NCBI RefSeq assembly: GCF_017591435.1
Contig: NC_059302.1
Span: 14,672,667 to 14,736,666 of the forward strand
Direction: 5' to 3'
DNA length: 64,000 bases
Source of the DNA: Portunus trituberculatus
Lineage: Eukaryota > Arthropoda > Malacostraca > Decapoda > Portunidae
The notes beneath the pieces are model-generated. The model searched no databases. It saw only the letters and a program-made list of their open reading frames with translations, and was not told the origin of the DNA. This document shows, piece after piece, positions 52,731 to 63,953 of the stretch (positions are counted from its first letter, which is position 1; each line of letters begins with the position of its first letter). Made by a program: the position numbers and the translations under genes.

Positions 52731-53890
52731 GTGGTTCATAACCCAGAAAAGTACAGTAAGAAAGGACTAAAGAAACTTACGTATGAGCGGAATGTAATGT
52801 ATTCCAACATAAATGGAGTGATATCGGGGATTTTAGAACTCAACGATTACTTGAGGGATAAGAACCCAGATATTGTGGGTCTTACTGAAACAAAACTGAG
52901 AGAGGGAGAAGACCTGATGATGGTTGGAGAAGGGAAATATAATGTTTGGAAAAGAAATAGAATAGGTAAGAGGAGGAGTGATGTTGCTGGTTAAAAAAGA
53001 TATAAAGGTGGATCAAGTGGAAGAAGGTATAGGAAAGGCAGAAGTGCTAAAGATCAGAGCAGAAACTAATGAAGGAAAAAAGAGGCACTACATAGTGGTG
53101 TACGTACCACCTAAGACAAATGCATGGTCAGTACAGGAATATGAAGAAATGATAAGAGATACAGGAACATGTTGGGTGGCTGTGAACGAACTATAATGAT
53201 GGGAGATTTTAATTGTAAAGAGGTGTGTTGGGAGGACTGGTCAATGGAGGGATCAGAGACAACATGGGAAAATACACTATTGACACTGGCAATGGAAAAT
53301 GTGTTAACTCAGTAGGTCAAAGAAGATACTAGGTTTGGAGGAGAGGGAGCATCGTCAAGACTGGACTTGGTCTTTAGTACAGAGCCAATGGTCATTGAGA
53401 TGAGGGTGGAGTGCCCTTTAGCAAAGAGTGATCATGCAGTTTTGGAGTTCAAGGTGATAGATGAAGAGAAATCTAGAAGAAATGAAGAATATAAAGTGGG
53501 AAGATGGAATTATGCCAAGACAGATTTTGGAAACCTAAAGAAATTCTTTCAAGAGACAAATTGGATGAAATTCAAGAGTGCTAAGGGAGCAAATGAAAAG
53601 TGGAAGGAATTTATAAAAATATACAAAGAAGGTGAGAAAAATTTGTACCAATAAGACAACATAGAGAAGTTGGAAAGCAGGACTGGTTTAACGATAGATG
53701 TGAAAAGGCTAGAACAAGAAAAGAGGATGCATGGAAGAGGTGGAGAAGGAAAAGACGGATTAAGCAGTGGGAAAGTTACAAAAGAGCAAGAAATGAATAT
53801 GTGTTGATTAGAAGAGAAGAAAGAAAGAAACAAGAAAAGGATATAATTGATAAATGTAAAGACCAACCAAGGCTTTTTTACAGACATGTG
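52731..53890 (+). pseudogene. LINE-B (right) endonuclease and linker, broken
   Basis: Frames 52731-52994 (NVMYSNINGVISGILEL, PDIVGLTETKLREGE), 52978-53196 (YVPPKTNAWSVQEYEEMI) and 53367-53654 (CPLAKSDHAVLEFKV) cover the endonuclease in three frames. MMGDFNCKEVCWEDW lies between them at about 53200-53240. The linker continues in 53656-53890. An in-frame stop (TQ*V) is visible near 53310. Confidence 0.8.
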
Positions 53891-55420
53891 AACAACAACA
53901 TCAAAAATAGAGAAAGTATTGAAAGTTTAGAAGTAAATGGAGTTTGCAGTGAGGATCCCAGGGAAATGGCAGAGGCTATGAATGGATGCTTTGGAAGGTA
54001 TTCACAAAGGAGACTGCTTTTGACAAACCACTGGTAATGGAACAGAAAGGGATTATGAAGGAGTTTCAAGTAACTGTGGAGGAGATCAAGAATATGATGG
54101 GGAGTCTAGAAGTGAGAAAAGCTGTGGGACCTGATGGGGTATCAGGATGGATTTTAAGAGAATGCAGGAGCAACTGGCAGAAAAAGTTTGTGAAGTAATT
54201 GATGCCTCATTAAGGGAAGGTGTAGTGCCCCAAGACTGAAAAGAGCTAACATTGTCCCAATTTATAAATCAGGTAACAAGAGAGACCCATTGAACTATAG
54301 ACCAGTGTCACTTACAAGTGTGGTAGCTAAGATGTGTGAGAGGGTGGTGAAGAATAGATGGACAGACTTCTTGGAGAAAATGACATACTTTGTGAGTGTC
54401 AATTTGGTTTTAGAAAAGGGCGTTCATGCACGACAAACCTGATATGTTACTATTCGAGGGTGATAGATGTAATACAGGAAAGAGATGGTTGGGCTGATGG
54501 AATATATCTGGATTTAAAAAAGGCCTTTGATAAGGTACCACACCGGAGACTGATCTGGAAACTTGAAATGGTAGGAGGAGTGCATGGCAGTTTACTAAAA
54601 TGGATGGAAGACTTTTGGTAGGAAGAGAAATGAGAACAATAATTAAGGACAGACCATCAGAATGGGGCTTGGTGGAGAGTGGAGTTCCACAGGGATCAGT
54701 GTTGGCACCAGTAATGTTTATGGTCTACATAAATGACATGGTGGATGGGGTGTCCAGTTATGTGAGCCTATTTGCAGACGATGCAAAATTGTTAAGAAAA
54801 GTGAGATGTGACAAAGATTGCGAACTACTCCAGGAAGACTTGGACAGAATATGGAAATGGAGCTGTACATGGCAAATGGAGTTCAACACGACAAAATGCA
54901 AGAAATTAGAGTTTGGCAAGAGTGAAAGAAGAATCAGGAGTATGTACAAGATAGGAAATGAAGACATAAAACCAGTCATGAAGAAAAGACCTTGGGGTGA
55001 CAATTACCAATGACCTATCGCCAGAGAGACATATAAACAAAATAATTGGAGAAGTATTGAACTTATTGAGGAACATAAGAGTGGCGTCAGATATTTAGAT
55101 GAAGAAATGATGAAGAAAATAATTACTGCAATGATAAGACCAAGGCTTGAATATGCAACAATACAGTGGGCTCGAACTTAAAGAAACACATAAGGAAACT
55201 AGAGAAAGTACAGAGGGCTGCAACAAAAATGGTGCCTGACTTAAGAGATTTGACTTATGAAGACAGACTGAACAGAATGCAACTTCTGACCCTGGAAAAC
55301 AGAAGAGAAAGGGGAGACCTGATAGCAATATACAGAGTGATGATTGGCATGGAAAAAATGGATAGGGAAGATCTGTGTATGTGGAATGAAAGAATGTCGA
55401 GAGGGCATGGGAAAAACTAA
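53890..55420 (+). pseudogene. LINE-B (right) reverse transcriptase, broken in at least five places
   Basis: Frames 53801-54037, 53986-54198, 54358-54621, 54600-55013 and 55166-55420 carry the RT. Motifs are VGPDGVSGWILREC, NYRPVSLTS near 54295, FGFRKGRSCTTN, IYLDLKKAFDKVPHRR, GVPQGSVLAPVMF and an intact palm, FADDAKLL (near 54770). In the left copy this palm is FAGD. Single-base losses separate the pieces. Confidence 0.83.
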
Positions 55421-55618
55421 AATGGCCACTTATAGGAGAGATGTGAAAAATATAGCTTCCTCATAGAAGGGTGGAAGCATGGAATAGTTTAGACGTGGAA
55501 GTGGTCAACGCAAGGAATATTCATGATTTTAAGAAAAGCTGGACATTAGTAGATATGGAGACGGGACAGTACGAGCATAGCTCCTTTCCGTATGTTACAA
55601 TTAGGTAAATACAATTAG

Positions 55619-55620
55619 GT

Positions 55621-55680
<60 letters not shown>
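55619..55680. repeat. (AC)n tail between LINE-B and SINE-3
   Basis: About 30 AC units following GGTAAAC of LINE-B. Confidence 0.96.
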
Positions 55681-55683
<3 letters not shown>

Positions 55684-56128
55684 ATGAGAGGATTTAGGGT
55701 TCATGGCGAGGCAAATGGGCAAGAATGTGAGTGTTCACCTAGCAGTAAATAGGAAGGATGTAATGAGGGTTGTGGTGCTTTTGTGTGTGTGAAGGCCTAT
55801 AGCGCCTGTAGGCACACTTGAAGAGTGTATGGGAAGCTGTTCACCTTGATTAGTGAAATTTTATTTATAGTGGTACATATTAGGGATATCAAAAGCTCAT
55901 CTTGAGTGTAAATAGAACCTGGGTATCATGGTGATATGTAGGTAACTTTAAACCACTTGACAAATGGCAAAGTGTTTTAAGGCTGTACGTGGTGGGATTG
56001 AAAGTGTGGTCTGGATAGACCACTTTATCAGTTGAAGATCAGTCTATGAGCTCTGAGCTCGCTGTAATAAGACTGGCTGGGTGACCAGCAGGCGAAAGGA
56101 GGAGGTAATTACACACACACACACACAG
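55681..56128 (+). mobile_element. SINE-3, AC-tailed short repeat with a SINE-2 inserted
   Basis: The left part (55681-55782, with GTGTTCACCTAGCAGTAAAT) and right part (55999-56108, with TCTATGAGCTCTGAGCTCGC and GCTGGGTGACCAGCAGGCG) look like one short repeat. I recognise it as a common crab repeat, from memory only. It ends GGAGGTAATTACACACACAC and runs into (AC)n at 56109-56128, like the LINE tails on either side. A minus-strand SINE-2 lies between the parts. Confidence 0.5.
55783..55998 (-). mobile_element. SINE-2 remnant inside SINE-3
   Basis: The minus strand shows the SINE-2 body (GTTACCTACATATCACCATG, CTATAAATAAAAT) and a degenerate B box. The tRNA head is missing. Confidence 0.72.
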
Positions 56129-56399
56129 TGAGAGAGGAAGTCCTGAAGACGGCTGCCTGCTGAGGACGGGAAGGAGAAATTACCTATGGTGTTTACAGGG
56201 CCCGGTATCTCTGTGTACAGTTAGTGTCCTACTGAAAAGTACAGAAAGTGGGCCATTTTCAAGTGAAAATGGAGAGTGGTCCTAGTAAGTGTGGTGGCGT
56301 TTTGTTTTGTTTTGGGAAACAGCTGGAGATAGAAATCATGCAAGCCTAGAAATTTAAGAGACTTGAGGGTTGTGACCACCAAGTGGACTAGATAAATTA

Positions 56400-57263
56400 G
56401 ACATGGATTCCAGAATTCAGGCATTGAAAGTAAGTTTCTAAATATTAGATCCATAGAAGAAAAATTAGATAGAGTCATAGCAGAGAACGATACCTTCAAA
56501 AAGAAATCTATATGTTAACGAGAGAGAATAAAGAGCTATTGAAGGAGAAAGTGGAAATGGAGAAAGAAAATCAACATCTAAGGAAACAATGTGAGAGATG
56601 AAGGCTAAACTCCTCAAAATGGAAAAGAAAATATCCGAAGGAGACTTGGGGAAGAGGAATGCCTTAACCTAATTGATGCCAAATAAAGGAAGTGAAACAT
56701 GAACACCAAGAAGTACAAAAGTCCTTTAAGAAGATAAGGAAAATGCAAGAAGAAAATAAAGGATTACACAAAGTGAAATGGTAAAGGCATTGAAGGAAAA
56801 TGAGTATGTGGTGAGAGATATTGAAAAAAAAAAATGTGATCATAACAGGTTTGAGGAAAGAAACTAACAAGAACTGGCAAGATAGGAGGGATAAGGAAAA
56901 TGACAGGATTAAGTTTTACTAAATAAGATCTCTGAGCAGGAAGAATGCCTATATGCTGAGGTAGAGGAAAGTGTGAGACTAGGAGCTTTTGAAGAATGCA
57001 AGAGTAGACCATTAAAATTGAAATTAAAGTCTCAGGTGGCAGCCGAGGCCTTGCTGAGGAGGGCCTGGAAACTTAAAGAATACAAGGAAACCAAAACAAT
57101 TTACATAAGAAGAAATATGACACAGGATGAAAGAATGAAAATAAAAGAGCTTGTAACTGAAGTGAGAGAGAAGAATGAGGAAACAACCGAGGAGGAAAAG
57201 ACCAAGTTTTTTTGGAGGATGAGAAATGGGAGGCTGAAGTGGTGGATAAAACAGATGAAATAG
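56400..57263 (+). pseudogene. LINE-A (right) ORF1, broken
   Basis: 56400-56970 encodes Lys/Glu-rich coiled-coil-like stretches in several frames. Frame 56973-57263 is open for 96 residues, with RPLKLKLKSQVAAEALLRRA, KTIYIRRNMTQDERMKIKEL and TKFFWRMRNGRLKWW, the basic RNA-binding-like C-terminal domain. It overlaps the start of the endonuclease frame (57212) by about 50 bases. Confidence 0.75.
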
Positions 57264-58037
57264 ACATTACACTGACTGAAACATGGAAGAAAGAGATTAG
57301 GAATGGAATTCAAGTGACATACACGAACATAGATGGATTTCTGTCTAAGAGGCTAGAATGTATGGATTACCTAAGAAACAATGAACTGGACATAATGTGT
57401 GTGGTGGAAACAAAGTTAAGGCCTGAAATAAAGCTAGATTGGTTTGATGTAAAACACTACAAAGTATGGAGAAATGATAGAAAAAATAAAGGAGGTGGTG
57501 GTATAATGGTTCTTACTAAGGAAGATCTGATAGTGAAGGAGGTGAACTTTAGTAAGGGAAATGAGGAAGTGATAAGTATGCTTATAACAGATGGTAAGAG
57601 GGACATTAATATTATAACAGTATACATACCACCCAGAACCAGTGCTTGGGAATATGAACAGTACCAAATGGTGATGAGAAATACTCTAGACAGAATGAAG
57701 CAAGAACTCATCAGAAAGGATAGAGTGATGATAGTCGGAGACTTTAATTGTAAGAAATAGTGTGGGAAGACTACAAGTGGTGAATAGTGGTGAGTGGGCA
57801 GAGGAATTGTTAAAGGTAGCAACAAATAACTTGACACAGTGGGTGAGATCACCAACAAGGTGCAGGGGACAGGATGTTGCAGCAAGGTTGGATTTGGTAT
57901 TTACCAGGGGCATCTCCCTAAAAGAGGAAATTGAACATGAATGTCCCTTGGGGAAAAGCGACCATGATGTCCTAAGTTTTGAGCTGGATACGGAATTAAG
58001 CACGAATAAGATTGTGGAGCACAGGAGGAAAAATTAA
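57212..58037 (+). pseudogene. LINE-A (right) endonuclease, one frameshift
   Basis: Frame 57212-57760 has QVTYTNIDGFLSKRLECMD, IMCVVETKLRPEIK, ITVYIPPRTSAWEYEQ and VMIVGDFNCKK, then a stop. Frame 57762-58037 has TRCRGQDVAARLDLVFTRG and CPLGKSDHDVLSFELD. All catalytic motifs (Asn, Glu, Asp/Asn of GDFN, Asp-His) are present. Confidence 0.84.
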
Positions 58038-58482
58038 ATTATGTTAGGGCAAATTATAACCATATAAGAGTTCTTTAATGAAATTGACTGGTCTGTGGTA
58101 TACCAGAAAAGGGATATGCAATTGAAATACGATAAATTTATGGATTTATATAATTTTGCTGTGAAGAAGTTTGTGCCATATCACAGAAAGAGGACTTTAA
58201 ATAATAAACAGTGGTTTGTGAAGAAGCAAAAAGAACAAAGAAAAGGCATAGAAGAAACTTAAGAAAAACAGTGATGTATTATCAAGAGAAGGCTACAAAC
58301 CAGCAAAGAATAGATATGTTGAACAGCACAAAAGGAATATGAACAGAGAGTGGTGGAAAACTGTGATAGTGACCCAAAATGTTTTACAAATTCATAAATG
58401 GAAAACTAAATAAAAGGGAGGCAATAGAAAAGGTAAAAGATGGGAAGAAGTATATGAGGATGCTAGAGATATAGCTGAAATT

Positions 58483-60088
58483 TTGAACGACAACTTTTGC
58501 AAAGTGTTTACAAAGGAGGAGCATTTTACAGGAGGAAGGCCTATGGAAATAAAGCAAATGCAGGACATCATGGTTACTAAAGAAGATGTAAGGAAAATTA
58601 TAAGCAATCTGGATATTAATAAATCAATGGGGCCTGATGGCATATCTGGGAGGTTGCTAAAGAATGTAAGGATCAATTGTTGAACCCCATATTTGATATT
58701 GTGGAAACCTCCATACGAACAGGAATAGTCCCGAAAGAGTGGAAAAGAGCTGACATTGTGCCTATATATAAGAATGGTAGTAGAATGGAACCGTTAAATT
58801 ACAGACCAGTATCGTTGACTAGTATATTGTGCAAGGTATGTGAAGAAGTAATTAAAGCTAAGTGGAGTGAGTATCTAGAAAGTGAAAACATTCTGAGTGA
58901 AAGGCAGTTTGGTTTCAGAAAAGGAAGATCGTGTATCCAATTTATTATGTTTTTATTCAAGAGTGACTGACATACTACAACATAGAGAGGGATGGGTGGA
59001 TGCTATCTACCTGGACTTGAGAAAGGCCTTTGATAAAGTGCCACACAATAGACTGATGTGGAAACTAAAGAAGATTGGAGGAGTAAATGATAAACTAGCA
59101 AAATGGATGGAAAATTACTTAGTGGGAAGAGAAATGAGAACAGTGGTGAAAGGAAAGAAGTCCGAGTGGAAGAAGGTAACCAGTGGAGTTCCACAAGGGT
59201 CAGTGCTTGGTCCCATCATGTTTTTGATTTATGTTAATGATATGCCAGTAGGAATTGACAGTTACATGAACATGTTTGGACAATACTAAAATTATGAGGA
59301 GAGTAAAGAATGTGGAAGATTGTAACAAGTTACAGGAAGATCTTGATAAAATATATGAGTGGAGTAAAGAGTGGCAGATGGAATTTAATATAAACAAGAG
59401 CCATGTTATGAAAATGGGAAGAAGTAGATACAGACCAAACAGGGATTACAGGTTGGGTGATGAGAAAATTGAAGAGACCAATGAGGAGAAAGACTTAGGA
59501 GTAACCGTGCAAAACACTCTGTCACCGGAGAAACACATTAACAAGATATTTTGGAAAACATATAACATGCTTCAAAATATTGGCCTTGCATTCCACTACC
59601 TAGATGAAGGAATGATGAAGAAGATATTATGCACTTTAATAAGACCCCAGTTAGAATATGCAGCTTTGTCTGGTCACCGCATATGAAGAAAAATGTGAAG
59701 AAGGTGGAAAGGGTACAGAGGCTGGCAACAAGGATGGTACCAGGACTCAGGGAGTTAGACTATGAGGAAAGGCTGAGGGAACTGGGGCTGACCACATTAG
59801 AAGAGAGAAGAACAAGGGGAGACATGATAACTATGTATAAATTGGTGAACAAGATTGACATATTGGACAGAGTTAATAAAGATGACCACAAGTAATCATC
59901 TCCAAGGACATGGAAAAAAACTAATAAAAGACATCTGTTTAAATGACGTGAGAAAGTACAGTTTCCCGCATCGTAGTATTGATAAGTGGAATAAACTGAG
60001 CAGTGATGTCGTTGATGCAGTGTGTGTCAATCAGATGAAAGAGAGATATGACAGGAGTGGCCAAGGAGGCAGGACACAGAGAGCTTAG
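58483..60088 (+). pseudogene. LINE-A (right) reverse transcriptase, broken in six frames
   Basis: Successive frames 58483-58683, 58677-58970, 58897-59289, 59276-59686, 59629-59895 and 59855-60088 cover the whole RT and C-terminal region (NYRPVSLTSILCKV, YLDLRKAFDKVPHNRLM, GVPQGSVLGPIMF). The palm is cut by a 2-base loss at about 59276. The remaining GACAAT shows that it was also FADN, as in the left copy. The protein would end RYDRSGQGGRTQRA. Confidence 0.84.
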
Positions 60089-60135
60089 CTCGGGCCCTGT
60101 AATACACAAATAGGTAAATACAAATAGGTAAATAC

Positions 60136-60303
60136 ACACAGTTTTCCACATAGAAAGATAGAAAAGTGGAATGCATTGAATGATGAAGTTGTTACAGCAC
60201 ATAATGTGCATAACTTTAAAGAACAATTAGATAAATGGAGATATAGAGACAGGACACTATGAACCCTCTCAACCCTGTACAATACAACTAGGTAAATACA
60301 CAA
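60136..60303 (+). mobile_element. LINE-F 3'-end fragment
   Basis: Starts right after the short AC tail of LINE-A. It encodes FPHRKIEKWNALNDEVVTAH and FKEQLDKWRYRDR, then CCCTGTACAATACAACTAGG and TAAATACAC. Stem ACAGG (60249-60253) / CCTGT (60274-60278). It is 5'-truncated to about 165 bases. Confidence 0.85.
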
Positions 60304-60309
60304 ACACAC

Positions 60310-60312
<3 letters not shown>

Positions 60313-60401
<89 letters not shown>
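60313..60401. repeat. (AG)n microsatellite
   Basis: About 44 AG units after the LINE-F fragment. Confidence 0.97.
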
Positions 60402-60404
<3 letters not shown>

Positions 60405-60604
60405 TCAATCATGTCAAACATCACATGATTATCCACAAAGCTAAGAGAATTCTGCTGGCTCTAATAATCCATTCTTCCTCCTTCACGTTATCATCTGCTC
60501 TCTCTCTCTCTCTCTCTCAACCACCCTTCAAAAAAAGTAGTAGCCTGTTTTCATCAGTAAAAAACCTGCCTGAAGCTTGATAATGTATCACAGAATAAAT
60601 GTGT

Positions 60605-60757
60605 GCGTGTGTATATTTACGTACCTAGTTGTATTGTACAGGGTTCGAGCGGAGCTCATAGTGTCCTGTCTCCATATCTTCATTTATCTAGTTTTTCTTT
60701 ATGCACACTATGTGCTGTGACAATTCCATTATCCAATGCATTCCATTTTTCCACCGT
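60605..60757 (-). mobile_element. LINE-F 3'-end fragment (minus strand)
   Basis: The minus strand ends AACTAGGTACGTAAATATAC and carries the stem ACAGG/CCTGT. It is 5'-truncated at the (TG)n tract 60756-60776, which is the tail of the next LINE-F copy. Confidence 0.83.
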
Positions 60758-60774
60758 GTGTGTGTGTGTGTGTG

Positions 60775-61389
60775 TATTTTTACCTAGTTGTATTTCATAG
60801 GGTTGAGTAGGGCTAATCGTGTCCTGTCTCCATTTCTCCATCTATTCAATTTTTCCCTTAAAGTTATGCCCATCATGTGCTGTAACAACTTCATTATTCA
60901 ATGCATTCCATTTCTCTGGTGTTCTGTGAGGAAAACTGTATCTTCTGATATTCTTCACACACTGTCTCCTCATGATCTTTACATGACCTCTTGTCCTTCC
61001 ATCTTCTGTCATCAGCATCAGATCATCTTTGTCTATCTTTTCAATGCCATTGACTATCTTGTACATTGTTATTAGGTCTCCTTGTTCTCTTCTATCTTGT
61101 AAGGTAGGTAGTCCCATTTCCTTCAGTAGTTCTTCATATGTTAGGTCCTTTAGTTCCGGCACCATCTTTACAGCAATCTTCTTTATCCTTTCTAGAGATC
61201 AGAGACCACACCACTGCTGCATATTCCAGCTTTGAACGTATTATGCTTGTTGATGAATTTTTTCATAACATCTTTGTCCACGAATTGAAATGCCACTCTT
61301 ATATTAGTCAACATCTTATATGATAATACAAATATCTTGCTTATGTGTTTTTCGGGGTTCAGATTTTCCTGTATAATCACTCCCAGATA
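60775..61389 (-). mobile_element. LINE-F copy, 3' part (split by a TIR-3 element)
   Basis: The minus strand holds the 3' tail (AACTAGGTAAAAATACAC) and frame 60842-61165 (MVPELKDLTYEELLKEMGLP, RGHVKIMRRQCVKNI, FPHRTPEKWNALNNEVVTA). Further upstream are LGVIIQENLNPEKHISKIF (to 61388). The element resumes at 62435. Confidence 0.86.
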
Positions 61390-62434
61390 CAGGCAACCCC
61401 CACTTAACGAAGGGATTACGTTCCTAAAAAACACTTCGTTAAGCGAACCGATTATAACAAGTTTAACCCCTGATTTGAACTTCCATTGAGAGTAAGCAAA
61501 GCAAGAGTACATCATAGTACAGTAAAAGGTTTAATGAAAGTAAAAATTATGAAGTTAAACATTTAGGTAGTTTAATTTAAGTCATTATAATGTACACTAA
61601 TGTATGTATGTACGTAACTTTATAATGATGATCTTAACTTTACGAAGGGAGGGAGAGTGAAACGGGAAATACACTAACCGGCAACCTGTGGAATGTAAAC
61701 AAAGTGCGCATCATGGTACCGAATACAAAACTTATGTACCACATTTCCACAAGGCTTTCCATTTTATCCACTGTAGAGTCACGAGTTCAGGTGGTTCTTT
61801 TAGCTTTCAAGGAAGATGCGGTCTCACCAGCCTTCTTAATAGAGTCTGCTGACTTGAAAATAGTACAGTAGATGGAGTCAAGATGGTGGCAAGCAATGTT
61901 ATTAGTTTTCTGGCCTCTCTCTTGTCTGTGAATAATACCCAGCTTCACTTCGAGAGTAAGACACTCCCTGGTCTTCTTAGGAACGTTAGGCCACATTGCA
62001 GGGCGTTTTGGTGTTAAGTTGAACTAGGCAAGATGAGCTGCTGGTGACGCTGTTATGTTTTGACTGGGGAGTGAGTGGTGCGTGTGATCTTGATCTTGAT
62101 CTTGATGCTACAGGTGACGCAGAATTTCTTCCGAGTCAGGCCTTTGTATCGGCAGCACCTGTGTTGTCCACGAGAGGCTTGATCTTGATCTTTATTCTAT
62201 AGGTGTCCCAGGATTTTTCCTGAGGCAGGCCTTAGTACCAGCAGCTCCTGGTGTATTCAAAAGCCTGTCAGCTTGCATGATACGGTGGGGCTTTCAAATT
62301 TTGAAAAAAATTACCTGGATAAAACTTCGTTAAAGCGAGTTTGGTGTTCGTTAAACGAGCAGATGGTAGTAAAACGAAACCTTCGTTGTAGCGAAATTTC
62401 GTTGTGTGAATCTTCGTTAAACGGGGGTTGCCTG
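61390..62434 (-). mobile_element. TIR-3 Tigger-like element, copy 2, inside LINE-F
   Basis: Inverted repeats CAGGCAACCCCCACTTAACG and CGTTAAACGGGGGTTGCCTG with TA on both sides (61388-61389, 62435-62436). It lacks the piggyBac-type insertion seen in copy 1 and gives the empty site. Confidence 0.9.
61787..61996 (-). pseudogene. Tigger transposase N-terminal fragment (TIR-3 copy 2)
   Basis: 69 residues on the minus strand: WPNVPKKTRECLTLEVKLG, IIHRQERGQKTNNIACHH, then IFKSADSIKKAGETASSLKA. This is the psq-type helix-turn-helix of Tigger/pogo transposases. It has a small frame change relative to copy 1 around residues 40-45. The catalytic domain is absent. Confidence 0.78.
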
Positions 62435-63243
62435 TATTTATCCTTTTTAGTCTTCATTATTTGTTCCTCTCCCATCAAATAGTTCCATACTGATCTTTTG
62501 CTATTTCCTAGTTCCATTATGTGACATTTCTGGGCACTGGACTCCAATTTCCACTTCTTACACCACTCATTGATTTTGTTTATATCTTCCTGTAACAGCA
62601 AACAATTTTCTCAAGTTTTGATAACTCTTAGTAGCTTTGCATTATCAGCAAATACATTAATGTAACTGTTTATTCCATTGTGAATGTTATTTACATAAAT
62701 CTTAAACATAATGGGGGCTAACACTGACCCTTGTAGCACTTCGCTTGTTACTTTACCCCAAGATGAGTATGTATCTCTGATCACAGTTTTCATCTCCCAG
62801 TCCTTGAAATAATTCCTTGTCCATTCTAACAAAGTTCCTCACAGTCCTCCTATGTTCTTTAGTTTCCAAAGTAGTCTTCCATGAAGCACTTAATGAAAAG
62901 CCTTTTTTATGTTCAGGTATACTGTGTCCACCCATCCATCTGTTTTCCAGTCTTTCTATTACTCTCGAGTAGAAGCTTCATAAGTTCGACACACAACCAT
63001 CCTGTCCTGAACCCAAATTGTCTGTTTGATATGACTTGTTCTTCTTCCAGATGTTTAATCCATTTTTCTTTGATAATTATTTCACACAACTTTCCCATTA
63101 TGCTTGTAAGCGACACCGGTCTGTAATTTTATGACTCGGTTGCCTTTCCTCTTTTAAATATCGGTATTATGTTGGCTTTTTTCCATTCTAATGGAACTTT
63201 CCCTTCATTTAGCAAACTTGTAATTATATCCCAAATAATTACA
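62435..63243 (-). mobile_element. LINE-F copy, 5' part (RT)
   Basis: The minus strand carries RT segments 62913-63116 (MSLTSIMGKLCEIIIKEKWI, RQFGFRTGWLC) and 62611-62832 (SEVLQGSVLAPIMFKIYVN, palm FADNAKLL at 62641-62652). Segment 62437-62601 (WCKKWKLESSAQKCHIMELG) follows. The 5' end, at about 63243, abuts a short (AC)n (RC of GTGTGTGTGTGG). Frames are broken. The palm is again FADN. Confidence 0.85.
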
Positions 63244-63953
63244 AGAGTGTGTGTGTGGGACAGTTACGTCTGGCAGACTAGCCTACTGTACAATCAGTTA
63301 GGCGAGCGCCAGGCAGCATGTGGACAGCTGCCGAACAGAATACCCGCGTAGCGTGGTACCACTTGTATTTTCCCCTATTGTAGTCGTATTTCGGAGTGTA
63401 TCTGCTTAACAGAATAAGAACCTTGTTTGGACATCTCATCTGTTGTTTATGTGTCCCTGTACACACATCCCTGCCACCCACGTGCCACAGACGGCTGGAC
63501 GAGGATCTACCGCAGGACAACAACAAAGAACATGGCGCAGTGAGACTACAACTGAGCAGTCTACTCCTACTACCAGCACTACAGGTGTGTCCAGTGGCAG
63601 TGTTTTCTGGCAAAATACTGTGATATAGTGCTATATTGTGTAGTTTTAAGGGAAAGACGAAACTGCGTAGAGAGGTGCTAACATCAACGGGAAAAAACGG
63701 GGCACGTGCTGTACACCCCTGCTCTGCACCTTGCCCTGGGGCACACTGACACGCCGTGCCAGGCAAACCACACGCACCACGCCACTCTCCCGCCTCGTAT
63801 CCGCCTCAAGCAGAATGCATTGTCTTTTCCTGCCTATACACACTTCACAAGCACTTTTATTGCCACATTGCCTCTGCCATTGTCTCTTTCTACCATGCCG
63901 TAATCCCTGTTCGAGTCGTTGAGACGTAGGTTGGCTAAGAGACACACACAATC
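63244..63953. other. GC-richer unassigned sequence, possibly a LINE 5' UTR
   Basis: The segment starts at a short GTGTGTGTG tract and is clearly more GC-rich than its surroundings. No family was recognised. Frames on both strands (for example 63278-63766 minus, 162 residues) show no domain. Confidence 0.35.

Larger units (their letters stand above)
52708..55622 (+). mobile_element. LINE-B, right copy (5'-truncated)
   Basis: Starts after (AC)8 at 52692-52707, slightly further upstream than the left copy, and ends with AATTAGGTAAATAC units and (AC)n. The hairpin stem ACGGGA (55561-55566) / TTCCGT (55586-55591) precedes the tail. It is highly similar to 2927-5817. Confidence 0.9.
56129..60135 (+). 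mobile_element. LINE-A, right copy, full-length in extent
   Basis: Begins GTGAGAGAGGAAGTCC directly after (AC)n (56109-56128). It has a 5' UTR with a charged ORF1 start in broken frames (about 56280-56970), the ORF1 C-terminal domain, endonuclease and RT. It ends with two AAATAGGTAAATAC units (about 60106-60133) and a short (AC)n. At 4.0 kb it defines the full family length. Confidence 0.9.

Noticed and set aside
63278..63766. 162-residue minus-strand Cys/Arg/Ser-rich frame.
   Set aside because: No domain, no conserved motif, and it lies in a GC-rich segment where long chance frames are expected.
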